Shown piece by piece: positions 53,524 to 61,224 of a DNA stretch of 64,000 nt (the first letter of the stretch is position 1; each line of letters starts with the position of its first letter). Where the stretch lies: assembly GCF_001373415.1 (NCBI RefSeq), contig NZ_CDSE01000030.1, positions 1-64,000 of the forward strand, in the 5' to 3' direction. The notes under the pieces are model-generated. The model saw only the letters and a list, made by a program, of their open reading frames with translations. It was not told where the DNA came from and searched no databases. The translations under genes and the position numbers were made by a program. The DNA is from Paenibacillus dakarensis. Lineage in GTDB: Bacteria; Bacillota; Bacilli; Paenibacillales; Paenibacillaceae.

Positions 53524-54108
53524 TCAAGGTTTAGTATTCTCTGTTAGAAGACGTTCCGCCAAAACAGCCGGTTTCTCCAATTTTTTTTGAATGAATGGCC
53601 AATGCTCCTTGCTTGCCGTATGGATCACCGTATCATAGGCAATACCATTGATGGTTAAACCACCATGTTCGATCCGGGTCCGCGGCAGTCCGCAATGATC
53701 GTGAAAAGACACAACGCTTTCATTCTCAATAACCGTGTTCGAATAAACACTGTTGAGTCCTAAAATATCAAACGCTACATGAAAAATAAGCCATACGCTG
53801 GCTGGCGCTGCCAAAACACGGGGCAAAATAATCCACCTGCCCCAATTACCAGTCCGTTCTGAGATATCGTAGATCGCTATAGTACCGACCGGTTCTCCTG
53901 ATAACAGTTCGATGCAGAAGTAGTAATCGCCCTCTCGCTGAAAGTATTCCTTCAGCCAGGATTCATGCACCGAATAACGGGAATCCAATTCCCCAATATA
54001 TTTTGACAATTCAGGAGATCTCCGCAATTTGAAAATAAATTCTGCATCATCCATCGTAACCGGTCTTAATCGAATGCCAAAGCGTTCCACAATGATGTCA
54101 TGCTTCAC
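53524..54108 (-). CDS. GNAT family N-acyltransferase
   Basis: A 194-residue RimJ/RimL-like acyltransferase: FGIRLRPVTMDDAEFIFKLRRSPELSKYIGE, GEPVGTIAIYDISERTGNWGRWIILP, NSVYSNTVIENESVVSFHDHCGL (family region). It follows the acyl carrier protein with a short overlap (its ATG lies in the end of the ACP gene). It probably transfers an acyl group from the ACP to a sugar amino group; donor and acceptor are inferred. Confidence 0.85.
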   Translation of the reverse strand: MKHDIIVERFGIRLRPVTMDDAEFIFKLRRSPELSKYIGELDSRYSVHESWLKEYFQREGDYYFCIELLSGEPVGTIAIYDISERTGNWGRWIILPRVLAAPASVWLIFHVAFDILGLNSVYSNTVIENESVVSFHDHCGLPRTRIEHGGLTINGIAYDTVIHTASKEHWPFIQKKLEKPAVLAERLLTENTKP

Positions 54109-54338
54109 GACTTCACCTCAATAATCTTTGCCAGATCATCCAATCCGGTTATTCCTGCAACTTCCTCAATCGAAAAGCGAATATCAAATTGCTCCTCAAG
54201 ACGTAAAATGAGCTCCATATGCTTCAATGAATCCCAGCTGGGTAATTCTTCTCTTTTCGGACTTTCGTTCGGCAATACCCCGGTATTCAACACCTCGGAT
54301 AAAATCGTCCGTAACCGATCGAGCAGTTTATCATTCAT
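54105..54338 (-). CDS. Acyl carrier protein
   Basis: A 77-residue phosphopantetheine-binding protein: helix 1 LLDRLRTILSEVL, modification site WDSLKHMELI (Ser in DSL), helix 3 region ISIEEVAGI-like FSIEEVAGITGLDDLAKII. GGAGGTGAACCC precedes the ATG at 54338; the frame is open 12 codons further upstream but that would overlap the FkbH gene. Its ATG overlaps the FkbH stop (ATGA). A dedicated carrier for the FkbH and GNAT enzymes next to it. Confidence 0.88.
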   Translation of the reverse strand: MNDKLLDRLRTILSEVLNTGVLPNESPKREELPSWDSLKHMELILRLEEQFDIRFSIEEVAGITGLDDLAKIIEVKS

Positions 54339-56059
54339 GGGTTCACCTCCACCTTGGCAGGATGATTCTTGCACGCTGCTTTCACACGCCCCAGCATATC
54401 ACCGAGGATCTGAGGTTTCGATAGATCTCCTGCTGCAAAGCGCCCCAACCAGTCCAATGCAGGCGCATTCCGCGGTCCCTGGATTGAATCAATATATAAA
54501 TACTGAACACCCAAGCCTTGCAATCTCTCCAAAAGCCAGGAAAATGTCACCGTCTCGATCTCCCGTCCCAGTGCTCTGCAGCTGAACAAGGTCTCCATCA
54601 AATAAGCCTTTTCTTGTTCGATCCGGCATACAAAGGCACCAATAATGCCGCTGCTCGACAATACATCCTCTAGAGCTATCGTTACGATTAAATAATGATT
54701 TCTGTTTTTTATAAACTCGTTAATTTCATTTTCTGTCATCCGTTTTAAAGCCAAATTAAATTGGTTTGTCTTGCGACTTAGTTCATGCAGCCGCCTTACA
54801 TGAGAAGGATTATTTTCATAAATGGTTACGCGCATCTCCAAGCTTTTTAAATAAGCATAATCATCTGCTGCTTTGTTCCTCATTTTCTCTCGTATCTGAT
54901 TTGCCTGGATGTCCACGGTTCTGGATGCGGCTATTTCATCGTGTTGAAGCTGATACAATCCTGGATAATGACTTAATCCATACATCGTTTCGTGACCATC
55001 TCGCCTGGCTCGAAACAGATGTACATCAGGACGCTCTGCTGCCATCTTGACCAATTCGGCCGGATTGTCATCCACAAATAAAAAAGCAGAAGGATCAATA
55101 TTCAACATATGTGCTAACTGATCCAGGTTTTCTGCTTTGGATCGCCAATTTGCTGCAACTGCTGCGAAGTCGTTCCATTTCAATGGAAAGTCATCTCTTT
55201 CGGCAAACAGCTTCTTTACGTCTTCCTCATGATTGCGGCTGCACAGCGTCAGCAGGATGCCTGACTGTTTGAGACGAAGCAGAAGCCTCTGCAGCATCAG
55301 ATGCCCTTCCGTAAGTAAGATCTTTTTGAAGCCATCCTCCCCCAGCACCCCGTTGTACAGTGTATCGTCGAGATCCAGAGCAATCGCTTTTATCCGAGGG
55401 GAAACCGCAGCTGGGAGCAGATGCACACCCAGGTGACGGGCAATGCTGATCGTTGCCTTATTCGAGAACGGATAGCTGCTTGTAGCTTCGTTTCGGTAAT
55501 CGTAAAAGGATGCCGCCTCTCCTTGAGATAATACAGCCAAATCAATCAGAATGGTGCCCTTCAATTGTTCACTCATCTCTGAAAGGTGGTAGTTTAATTT
55601 CCGGATCCATCCTCTATCGCTTACGGAATAACTGAATAAAATATCATGTATTTCCGAATATTCCGGCCAGTTATTGACAAAAATCGGTTGATTTGTGGAT
55701 AGCCGTAATTTCTTAATCCTCTCATGCAGCCAATGAACCGCTTCCTGAGCTGACATTCGTTTTAACATGATACGCCAATCAACACAGATAATATATACAT
55801 CGGCCGTTAGCTTGCCGCCCAGTTTCGCCAGAGCCGCATCATAATCAGAGTAATCGAACTCTATATCAGCTTCCCACAATCTGCAAAAAGGAGACATCAA
55901 ATTCGCGATGAACTCAAAGGGCATCGTTCTGTCCACTCTAATCTGGATACGTTTATGGGTGGATCGTTTCACACTTCCGTTGATAAGCGCCCGAGTAGGA
56001 AACGAACATAACAATGAATCTGACATATCCAGATAGGTTAAAACATCATTCATATACAT
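54335..56059 (-). CDS. FkbH-type HAD-IIIC enzyme
   Basis: A 574-residue protein with FkbH-like domains: N-terminal SGNH-like region (about 1-210), HAD-IIIC domain with nucleophile motif KAIALDDLDDTLYNGVLGEDG-like DLDDTLYNG (near 234), LLTLCSRNHEEDVKKLF, FLFVDDNPAELVKM and a C-terminal GNAT-like acyl region (about 400-540; LSRKTNQFNLALKRMT, YLMETLFSCRALGREIET). FkbH enzymes load glycerate from 1,3-bisphosphoglycerate onto an acyl carrier protein. Its neighbours are exactly an ACP and a transferase. Product is inferred, not known. Confidence 0.85.
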   Translation of the reverse strand: MYMNDVLTYLDMSDSLLCSFPTRALINGSVKRSTHKRIQIRVDRTMPFEFIANLMSPFCRLWEADIEFDYSDYDAALAKLGGKLTADVYIICVDWRIMLKRMSAQEAVHWLHERIKKLRLSTNQPIFVNNWPEYSEIHDILFSYSVSDRGWIRKLNYHLSEMSEQLKGTILIDLAVLSQGEAASFYDYRNEATSSYPFSNKATISIARHLGVHLLPAAVSPRIKAIALDLDDTLYNGVLGEDGFKKILLTEGHLMLQRLLLRLKQSGILLTLCSRNHEEDVKKLFAERDDFPLKWNDFAAVAANWRSKAENLDQLAHMLNIDPSAFLFVDDNPAELVKMAAERPDVHLFRARRDGHETMYGLSHYPGLYQLQHDEIAASRTVDIQANQIREKMRNKAADDYAYLKSLEMRVTIYENNPSHVRRLHELSRKTNQFNLALKRMTENEINEFIKNRNHYLIVTIALEDVLSSSGIIGAFVCRIEQEKAYLMETLFSCRALGREIETVTFSWLLERLQGLGVQYLYIDSIQGPRNAPALDWLGRFAAGDLSKPQILGDMLGRVKAACKNHPAKVEVNP

Positions 56060-56140
56060 CCCTCCTTTTTGTGATTTTAGAGAGCCTGAACTCGATAGCT
56101 GATCTTATGATACACACAATGATTACAGCAGTTCTTTTCC

Positions 56141-57322
56141 TCAGTACAGGCGGAGTTCTTTTCCCCAGATTTTGATCTTCTCCAAATAGCATTCAAGCAA
56201 AAAGGCAGGCTTCACGTTATCTAACTTCCAATGAAGCTGCTGATACAGGCTTCGTTCCAGCACTCGCTGCAAATATGCCATTTTGTAAAGCTGAACGGGA
56301 TCTGTGTCAAAAGTAATACCGTACTTCAGCATTTCCGCAGCATATAGAGGTGCACATCGCTCTATCACTGCATTTTCATCACTTCTCCAATCTTTACGAT
56401 AGGCAAAAAATACACCGATCAGATTAAACATGTCGAACCAGCAGGGAGAAAAGCCGGCGCCCTCCCAATCCAAAAATTTAACGTTCCAGCTTTCTTCAGC
56501 GATATTATGACAACCCATATTCGGAGTCTGCAGGTCATTGTGGATAATACTCTTGCCTGCCTGGATAAGCTCTGGAAAATAAACTGGTCCTCTTTGTAAA
56601 ATTCGCTGCAAATCATTATAGCCGGGACGTAATTTCTCCTTTAATTCCGGAGATTCCATGGCTTTATCCAGATATTCTATAGTCTGTTTATGGTTTTTCA
56701 TTCGCTCGGCAGATACGGAGTCGGAGTCATAGCGGGGAATCCAATCCTCAAATATATCCCATTTATTATAGAAATGATCGTTATAAGTTTGAGCATGAAG
56801 TTTGGCAAGGGAAGGAATAATCTTGTCAAAATGATCCGGGGTGAAAATAACCTGGCCCTTGATTGGAGGCACAAACTCCATAAATACCCATACTTCATCA
56901 TTATTGATTCCCTCTAATACCAAATAGATGGCCGGCATCAAATCCGGAATTAACGAACTTACTCTTCGATACATATTCAGTTCAACAAGCTTTTGATCAA
57001 TCATCGGCGGCTTGAAAATTTTCAAAATAACGGGGTATGTCTGATCTTTAGCTGATATTTCTAACTTCCAGATCGTACTCTTCACGGTTTCTTTTAAACA
57101 TTCCATATTTCGGTCGTTTAACACAACTGTTGAACCAAAATGCGGCCCAAACTGATCGGCACAATGAAGCTCTCGCCATTTCAGGCTTATATCATGAAGA
57201 GGAGGTTTTTCCAAAAATTCCCTTGCGTCCTCAAATCCTTTTGCATATCCATCTTGCTTTCCCTTTATAAACCCCTCGCTTCTGCCTCGCTCATATCCGC
57301 CGGAACCGCGTACATTTGTCAT
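56141..57322 (-). CDS. CotS-like phosphotransferase (kinase) with Gly-Tyr tag
   Basis: A 393-residue APH/CotS-type kinase. Tag at residues 8-34 (GGYERGRSEGFIKGKQDGYAKGFEDA pattern). The kinase part includes WKLEISAKDQTYPVILKIFKPP (ATP Lys), VFMEFVPPIKG, KSIIHNDLQTPNMGCHN (catalytic Asp, HxD-like HND) and KFLDWEGAGFSPCWFDMFNLIG (Mg Asp). CotS-family kinases are spore-coat proteins. Paralogue of 57398, which has no tag. ATG without an obvious RBS problem; 82 bp before the FkbH gene. Confidence 0.85.
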   Translation of the reverse strand: MTNVRGSGGYERGRSEGFIKGKQDGYAKGFEDAREFLEKPPLHDISLKWRELHCADQFGPHFGSTVVLNDRNMECLKETVKSTIWKLEISAKDQTYPVILKIFKPPMIDQKLVELNMYRRVSSLIPDLMPAIYLVLEGINNDEVWVFMEFVPPIKGQVIFTPDHFDKIIPSLAKLHAQTYNDHFYNKWDIFEDWIPRYDSDSVSAERMKNHKQTIEYLDKAMESPELKEKLRPGYNDLQRILQRGPVYFPELIQAGKSIIHNDLQTPNMGCHNIAEESWNVKFLDWEGAGFSPCWFDMFNLIGVFFAYRKDWRSDENAVIERCAPLYAAEMLKYGITFDTDPVQLYKMAYLQRVLERSLYQQLHWKLDNVKPAFLLECYLEKIKIWGKELRLY

Positions 57323-57397
57323 ATCCAGTCCTCCACTCCATATTCCTTTTTACAACTTATGTCGAGGACCTTCCGCTTGACATAAAACGTTAATCGA

Positions 57398-58486
57398 TTA
57401 ATTCAGTACGTATCTTTCCCCGAGCACTTTCGCTTTCTCTAAATAACAATGCAGCAGCCTAGCTTCTTTTTTTCCGGTTACAGCCCAATTCAGCTGAAGA
57501 TACAAACCCTTCTCAAGTATCTTTTTTAAGTACGCCTTCTCATATAAAATGATGGGATTCGTGTTAAAAACCACTCCGTTTTTCCGCATCTCCTCTTCAT
57601 ACAAACGCACACAGCGATGGGTGATCTCATCTTCTTGATCTTTCCATTCTTTACGGTATGCTAAAAAAAGGCCCACCAAATTAACGAGGTCCAGCCAGCA
57701 AGGGGCATACTTCGCTCCTTCCCAGTCAATAAACTTTACGTCCCATATATCTTCATTAACATTTGGGCAAACAATGTTGGCTGTATGCAAATCTCCGTGA
57801 ATAATACAGCATCCGGATTGTGCTACTTCCGGAAAATAACCAGGCCCCTTCTTCAGCATATCCTTAATAAGGGAGTAATACGGCTGAACTATAGGATTTA
57901 AATCTCTAATCTTCATAGCCTCTTCAAGAAAAAAGAGGCTTAATTGATTTAATCGTTGGTTCTCTTGAAGTGCTTCTTTGGAATTAAACCGGGGCAGCCA
58001 TCCTGAGAATAACTGTTCTTGCTGCTTAAATCGTTTGCCCATCGTAGAGGCATGGAGTTTAGCCAATGCGGGAATAATCTTGCCAAAGTGATCAGGATTA
58101 TACTGGACCCTTTCTTTAATAGGGTCAATATTTTCCATGAACACCCATAAGTCTCTGCCGTTTACATTTTTTTTTGTAAACAACACCTGCGGCATAAAAG
58201 GCTGCAGCACTTTACGCGCTTTACGGTATATATTTTTTTCAACCGTGCTTTCAGACCGTGCTTTTTTTAATTGTTTAGAAATTTTCAGTATAATAGGATA
58301 CGTTTTGGAGCCGGCATTCATCTGGAGCCTCCAGATACTGCTCTTGTAGGAGTCTTTCAAGCACTCCATTTTGCTGTGATCAAGCAGGACGTTTTCCCTT
58401 GAATGATGTTGAATTTTTCTAAAAAATTCTTTATGATGCCATGTCTTGAGAATGAAATCCTTATCTATTGTACAGGTCTGACTCAC
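57398..58486 (-). CDS. CotS-like phosphotransferase (kinase), untagged
   Basis: A 362-residue paralogue of the 56141 protein (shared SIWRL..YPIILKISK, WVFMENIDPIKERVQYNPDHFGKIIPALAKLHA, CCIIHGDLHTANIVCPN with HGD catalytic motif, KFIDWEGAKYAPCWLDLVNLVG). Start GTG with GAGG close upstream. It begins MSQTCTIDKDF and has no Gly-Tyr tag; a separate small gene with tag precedes it. Confidence 0.85.
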   Translation of the reverse strand: MSQTCTIDKDFILKTWHHKEFFRKIQHHSRENVLLDHSKMECLKDSYKSSIWRLQMNAGSKTYPIILKISKQLKKARSESTVEKNIYRKARKVLQPFMPQVLFTKKNVNGRDLWVFMENIDPIKERVQYNPDHFGKIIPALAKLHASTMGKRFKQQEQLFSGWLPRFNSKEALQENQRLNQLSLFFLEEAMKIRDLNPIVQPYYSLIKDMLKKGPGYFPEVAQSGCCIIHGDLHTANIVCPNVNEDIWDVKFIDWEGAKYAPCWLDLVNLVGLFLAYRKEWKDQEDEITHRCVRLYEEEMRKNGVVFNTNPIILYEKAYLKKILEKGLYLQLNWAVTGKKEARLLHCYLEKAKVLGERYVLN

Positions 58487-58544
58487 TAGACCTCACTCCA
58501 TTTCAATTTAAAAGCAATACCGGATTTGACCGCTTGTACGGTGA

Positions 58545-58751
58545 TCATGGATTTTCACCTTCCAGATTTCCATCTTCATAACCTTTGGCAAATCCGGCTT
58601 TAAAGGCTTCAATGTAGTTATGATCATATTGCGGTCGACATCCCCTCCGACTTGCTGAACTTTTTTTCTGACCTCTTTTGTAATTCCCATAATTCCGTTT
58701 GGCAGCACGGGGGGCTCTCTGTTTTGATGTCTTAGGATAATGCCTCTTCAT
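58545..58751 (-). CDS. Small basic protein with C-terminal Gly-Tyr tag
   Basis: A 68-residue protein: very basic N-terminal part (2-39, KRHYPKTSKQRAPRAAKRN.. ) and a C-terminal tag (46-65, YIEAFKAGFAKGYEDGNLEG). Same design as the 42441 protein. The start overlaps the stop of the preceding gene (ATGA), with GGGAGA seven bases upstream; the longer frame to 58853 would overlap that gene. Function unknown. Confidence 0.65.
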   Translation of the reverse strand: MKRHYPKTSKQRAPRAAKRNYGNYKRGQKKSSASRRGCRPQYDHNYIEAFKAGFAKGYEDGNLEGENP

Positions 58752-59062
58752 ACCATATTCTCCCGTGATTCCTCGTATAATCGGTCTTCTTCGCATATCG
58801 AACACTCTGAGGTTACCCAGGGAGGTGCCGGTTTTCCCAACCTCGAACGGCAAACCTGAATGCCTGTCAACATCTCGGTCATCACCAATTGGTATTCGCT
58901 GAGCAGCCGAATATTCTCGAAAAGGCTTCGTGCAGTAATATCGGAGTGTGCTGATATATGTGCTATGCTTGTTAAGATGTGAGCCAAGGCTTCCTGACTT
59001 TTAGCGATAGATGAAATCATTGCGATTTTGGCTGCACGTTCCTTATATATTAATTCGTTCAT
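58748..59062 (-). CDS. Small helical protein C
   Basis: A 104-residue mostly helical protein (MNELIYKERAAKIAMISSIAKSQEALAHILTSIAHISAHSDITARSLFENIRLL) with a Cys-containing C-terminal tail (TSECSICEEDRLYEES). Not recognised. Overlaps both neighbours by ATGA junctions, so it is tightly coupled to the 59059 and 58545 genes. Confidence 0.6.
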   Translation of the reverse strand: MNELIYKERAAKIAMISSIAKSQEALAHILTSIAHISAHSDITARSLFENIRLLSEYQLVMTEMLTGIQVCRSRLGKPAPPWVTSECSICEEDRLYEESRENMV

Positions 59063-59376
59063 AAATTCTGATCTCCGAAATTAAAGCCTTCAAACCCTAT
59101 ATTGTTTGCATCTGAATCTTCAGAGGTTCCGAGAGCAATACGTAAATTACGGCACAATCCTGATCCGATTTTGTTTAAACCCTCAATCTGCTCAACAATT
59201 TGCTCATGAATCGTTAACGAACCCTTTAAATCGCCTTTAGCATGTGGATACTGGGCCATAATCCATTGGCAAACCTTCTCCGCTTCAATAGCTTTGCCTT
59301 GCAAAATTAAATAGGTATTGTACTGAACCGAAACAGCTGCATCCAAAATCCGAATGAAAGACGACTCTCTGCTCAC
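59059..59376 (-). CDS. Small helical protein B
   Basis: A 105-residue helical protein (RILDAAVSVQYNTYLILQGKAIEAEKVCQWIMAQYPHAKGDLKGSLTIHEQIVEQIEGLNKIG) with an Asn/Phe-rich acidic tail. Not recognised. Start is GTG with GGAGG eight bases upstream. Its stop overlaps the start of the 58748 gene. Confidence 0.6.
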   Translation of the reverse strand: MSRESSFIRILDAAVSVQYNTYLILQGKAIEAEKVCQWIMAQYPHAKGDLKGSLTIHEQIVEQIEGLNKIGSGLCRNLRIALGTSEDSDANNIGFEGFNFGDQNL

Positions 59377-59413
59377 TTATATCCCCTCCTGTTCCAACAG
59401 CTGCAAACTTTGA

Positions 59414-59746
59414 TTATTCTTCTCCCTGATCATTCACCCTCATTTCTTTCATTGCAGCTTCCAGACTGTCCGCTATTATTTCTTGCAGATCGGCCATGGC
59501 ATTCAAATAAGATGAGATACTCCCGTTTACTTGGCCCACATGACCTCCGGCCGATTTCATTTTATCCGGGCCTCTTTGCCCGCCTGGCGATACCAAATCA
59601 TCCTTTGATTCAACCTGATCCATAGGCAGCGAATGTATGACCTGGGACATGTGAACGGACGTATGCCTCTGTGCTTCAAAGATCCGTGCTATCTGCTGCT
59701 GGGAATACGAAAGATGTTCTATCATCTCATCAATTTTATTCTCCAA
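59414..59746 (-). CDS. Small helical protein A
   Basis: A 110-residue helical protein (IDEMIEHLSYSQQQIARIFEAQRHTSVHMSQVIHSLP, then a Gly/Asp/Lys linker and SISSYLNAMADLQEIIADSLEAAMKEM). Start TTG with GGAGG seven bases upstream. Not recognised. First gene of a coupled set A-B-C; a sigma-K-like promoter lies just upstream. Confidence 0.6.
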   Translation of the reverse strand: MENKIDEMIEHLSYSQQQIARIFEAQRHTSVHMSQVIHSLPMDQVESKDDLVSPGGQRGPDKMKSAGGHVGQVNGSISSYLNAMADLQEIIADSLEAAMKEMRVNDQGEE

Positions 59747-59773
59747 CTGGAACCCTCCTTAATCGCATTTACT

Positions 59774-59802
59774 CAGCTTATGCACGGTTAAGATTGGCGG
59801 TG
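59774..59802 (-). promoter_or_regulatory. Sigma-K-like promoter before small helical protein A
   Basis: On the minus strand CACC (59799-59802), 16 bp, CATAAGCTG (59774-59782). Same form as the gerE promoter (CACC, 16 bp, CATACTATG). Confidence 0.5.
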
Positions 59803-59844
59803 CTATCTGCCAAGACTTCGGATCCCGCTAGCCACAACAGGAGA

Positions 59845-60534
59845 TTACTCAAACATTTCGGAGGAGCTTACCATCCGTCTATTTTCATTGGGAACCTTCT
59901 GAATCCATTGGCGCACACTTTCCTTCAATGATGGAAGCTTATCATCCCAGCCGCCAATCTCGAACAATAACTCTCTTCGAAACAAGAGACCGTGAATATT
60001 CACCTGACCCTTCATCCCTAGGGCACCCGATTTAAGGGAACCAGACTCCAGAGAAGGATCAATTAGACCAGAGTAAACGCAAATCATTTTGGCTAGTGAG
60101 TCTTCTTTCAATATGGTTAGCAGTTGACCTATCCAGCCATCTTTCTTGGGTGAGGAGCCGATCAATACGGCTATTTCCCGGCCGTGTGAAGCATAAGCTG
60201 CCTTATTCAGAACACTGCCTGCTCCTTTATCGCTTTTATCGATAATATGCCTGATAGCACCGGTACGCTTTTGTATATATTGTTTGGTCTTCTCGGAAAG
60301 TTCATTATCGGCAACCAGCATTTCGTAGGGAGGAGGAGTTAAAGCCTCGATATTCTGAATCGCAGCTATAAAATCTTCACTTGAAGTGCAGCCAGTTAAA
60401 ATGATACTGGTCCCGTCAAATGAACGCTGCCTATCTTCCTTGCCGATTCGAAAGCCCAAATCATAACCGGCCTGAAATCCGGTTTTATAAAGCTGCGCCG
60501 GCTTTGCATTTGGATGAGCAGTCCGTAGATTCAT
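59845..60534 (-). CDS. Degenerate GT2-like protein with tag
   Basis: A 229-residue protein with the tag at 16-31 (YKTGFQAGYDLGFRIG pattern) and a GT2-like body: TSIILTGCTSSEDFIAAIQNIEALTPPPYEMLVADNE, HGREIAVLIGSSPKKDGWIGQLLTI, GLLFRRELLFEIGGWDDKL. At the usual DxD metal site it has GSS, so it is unlikely to be a normal active glycosyltransferase. AGAGGTAAT precedes the ATG. Close after the WIAG-like protein gene (18 bp). Confidence 0.75.
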   Translation of the reverse strand: MNLRTAHPNAKPAQLYKTGFQAGYDLGFRIGKEDRQRSFDGTSIILTGCTSSEDFIAAIQNIEALTPPPYEMLVADNELSEKTKQYIQKRTGAIRHIIDKSDKGAGSVLNKAAYASHGREIAVLIGSSPKKDGWIGQLLTILKEDSLAKMICVYSGLIDPSLESGSLKSGALGMKGQVNIHGLLFRRELLFEIGGWDDKLPSLKESVRQWIQKVPNENRRMVSSSEMFE

Positions 60535-60552
60535 GGCATTACCTCTTCTTTT

Positions 60553-61212
60553 TTATGGTGCTGCTACGCCGATGGCCAACCAAGACAATTCTCCTTTCGT
60601 CACTAAACAGCTCTTCGGGCGTGAGATTCCAATAACGGCTTCATGCGCTCTCCGGCTCATAACACAGGCGTAAAATTCCGGATGGCTGCACGTGGCGATA
60701 ATGACATAGGAAGCATCCGTGTAGGGTGAACTGAGCGGGATATGGATATAAGCCACCTCCTGCTCTTCCGTAAAAGAGTAAGCCTTATGCCCAAACTGCT
60801 GTATAATATCCCCCCCTTGCAGCATTCCTTGGACTGGAGTAAACGCAAGGTGGGCGGGGAGAATCGATTGAGGAGCCAGCTTCGAGGAGGTCACCGATTG
60901 GGGAGCCAGCTTCGGGGTGGTTACCGATTCCGGGGTCAGGTGGATACTGTAGACCGTATTGTCCTCGATCGCTTCGCTTCTTACACTGCGGTTCTGAAGA
61001 TGGGAAGCACTAATGCTGTCATCCGCCATTCCTTGCTCGGCATCATCATCCACCGGGATGTGCCCCATCCCTCTTAAGGCCATTCTCTTATGGCAGTTGT
61101 TATACCGCCGCAGAGACCTTTTCCTGCCCCGGCCGTTCCTTCTCACCTTGTTCACTGACTGCTCTCCCCTTTTGTTTTCATTCGTCAACTCATCGTATTC
61201 GACAGATTCCAT
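60553..61212 (-). CDS. WIAG-tail-like spore-surface protein
   Basis: A 219-residue protein: basic start (RRNGRGRKRSLRRY), then ten-residue repeats SVTT.KLAP / SVTS.KLAP / SILPAHLA (about 95-125), and a beta-rich C-terminal part that ends in LSWLAIGVAAP, close to the WIAG-tail motif of Paenibacillus. The frame is open to a GTG three codons earlier, but ATG at 61212 is chosen. It lies between GT4 and the degenerate GT2. WIAG identification is by recall of pattern and moderate. Confidence 0.6.
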   Translation of the reverse strand: MESVEYDELTNENKRGEQSVNKVRRNGRGRKRSLRRYNNCHKRMALRGMGHIPVDDDAEQGMADDSISASHLQNRSVRSEAIEDNTVYSIHLTPESVTTPKLAPQSVTSSKLAPQSILPAHLAFTPVQGMLQGGDIIQQFGHKAYSFTEEQEVAYIHIPLSSPYTDASYVIIATCSHPEFYACVMSRRAHEAVIGISRPKSCLVTKGELSWLAIGVAAP

Positions 61213-61224
61213 TCCCGTCACACC

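Noticed and set aside
57360..57395. Sigma-K promoter before the tagged kinase
   Set aside because: CATAAGTTG is present, but there is no AC at the -35 distance.
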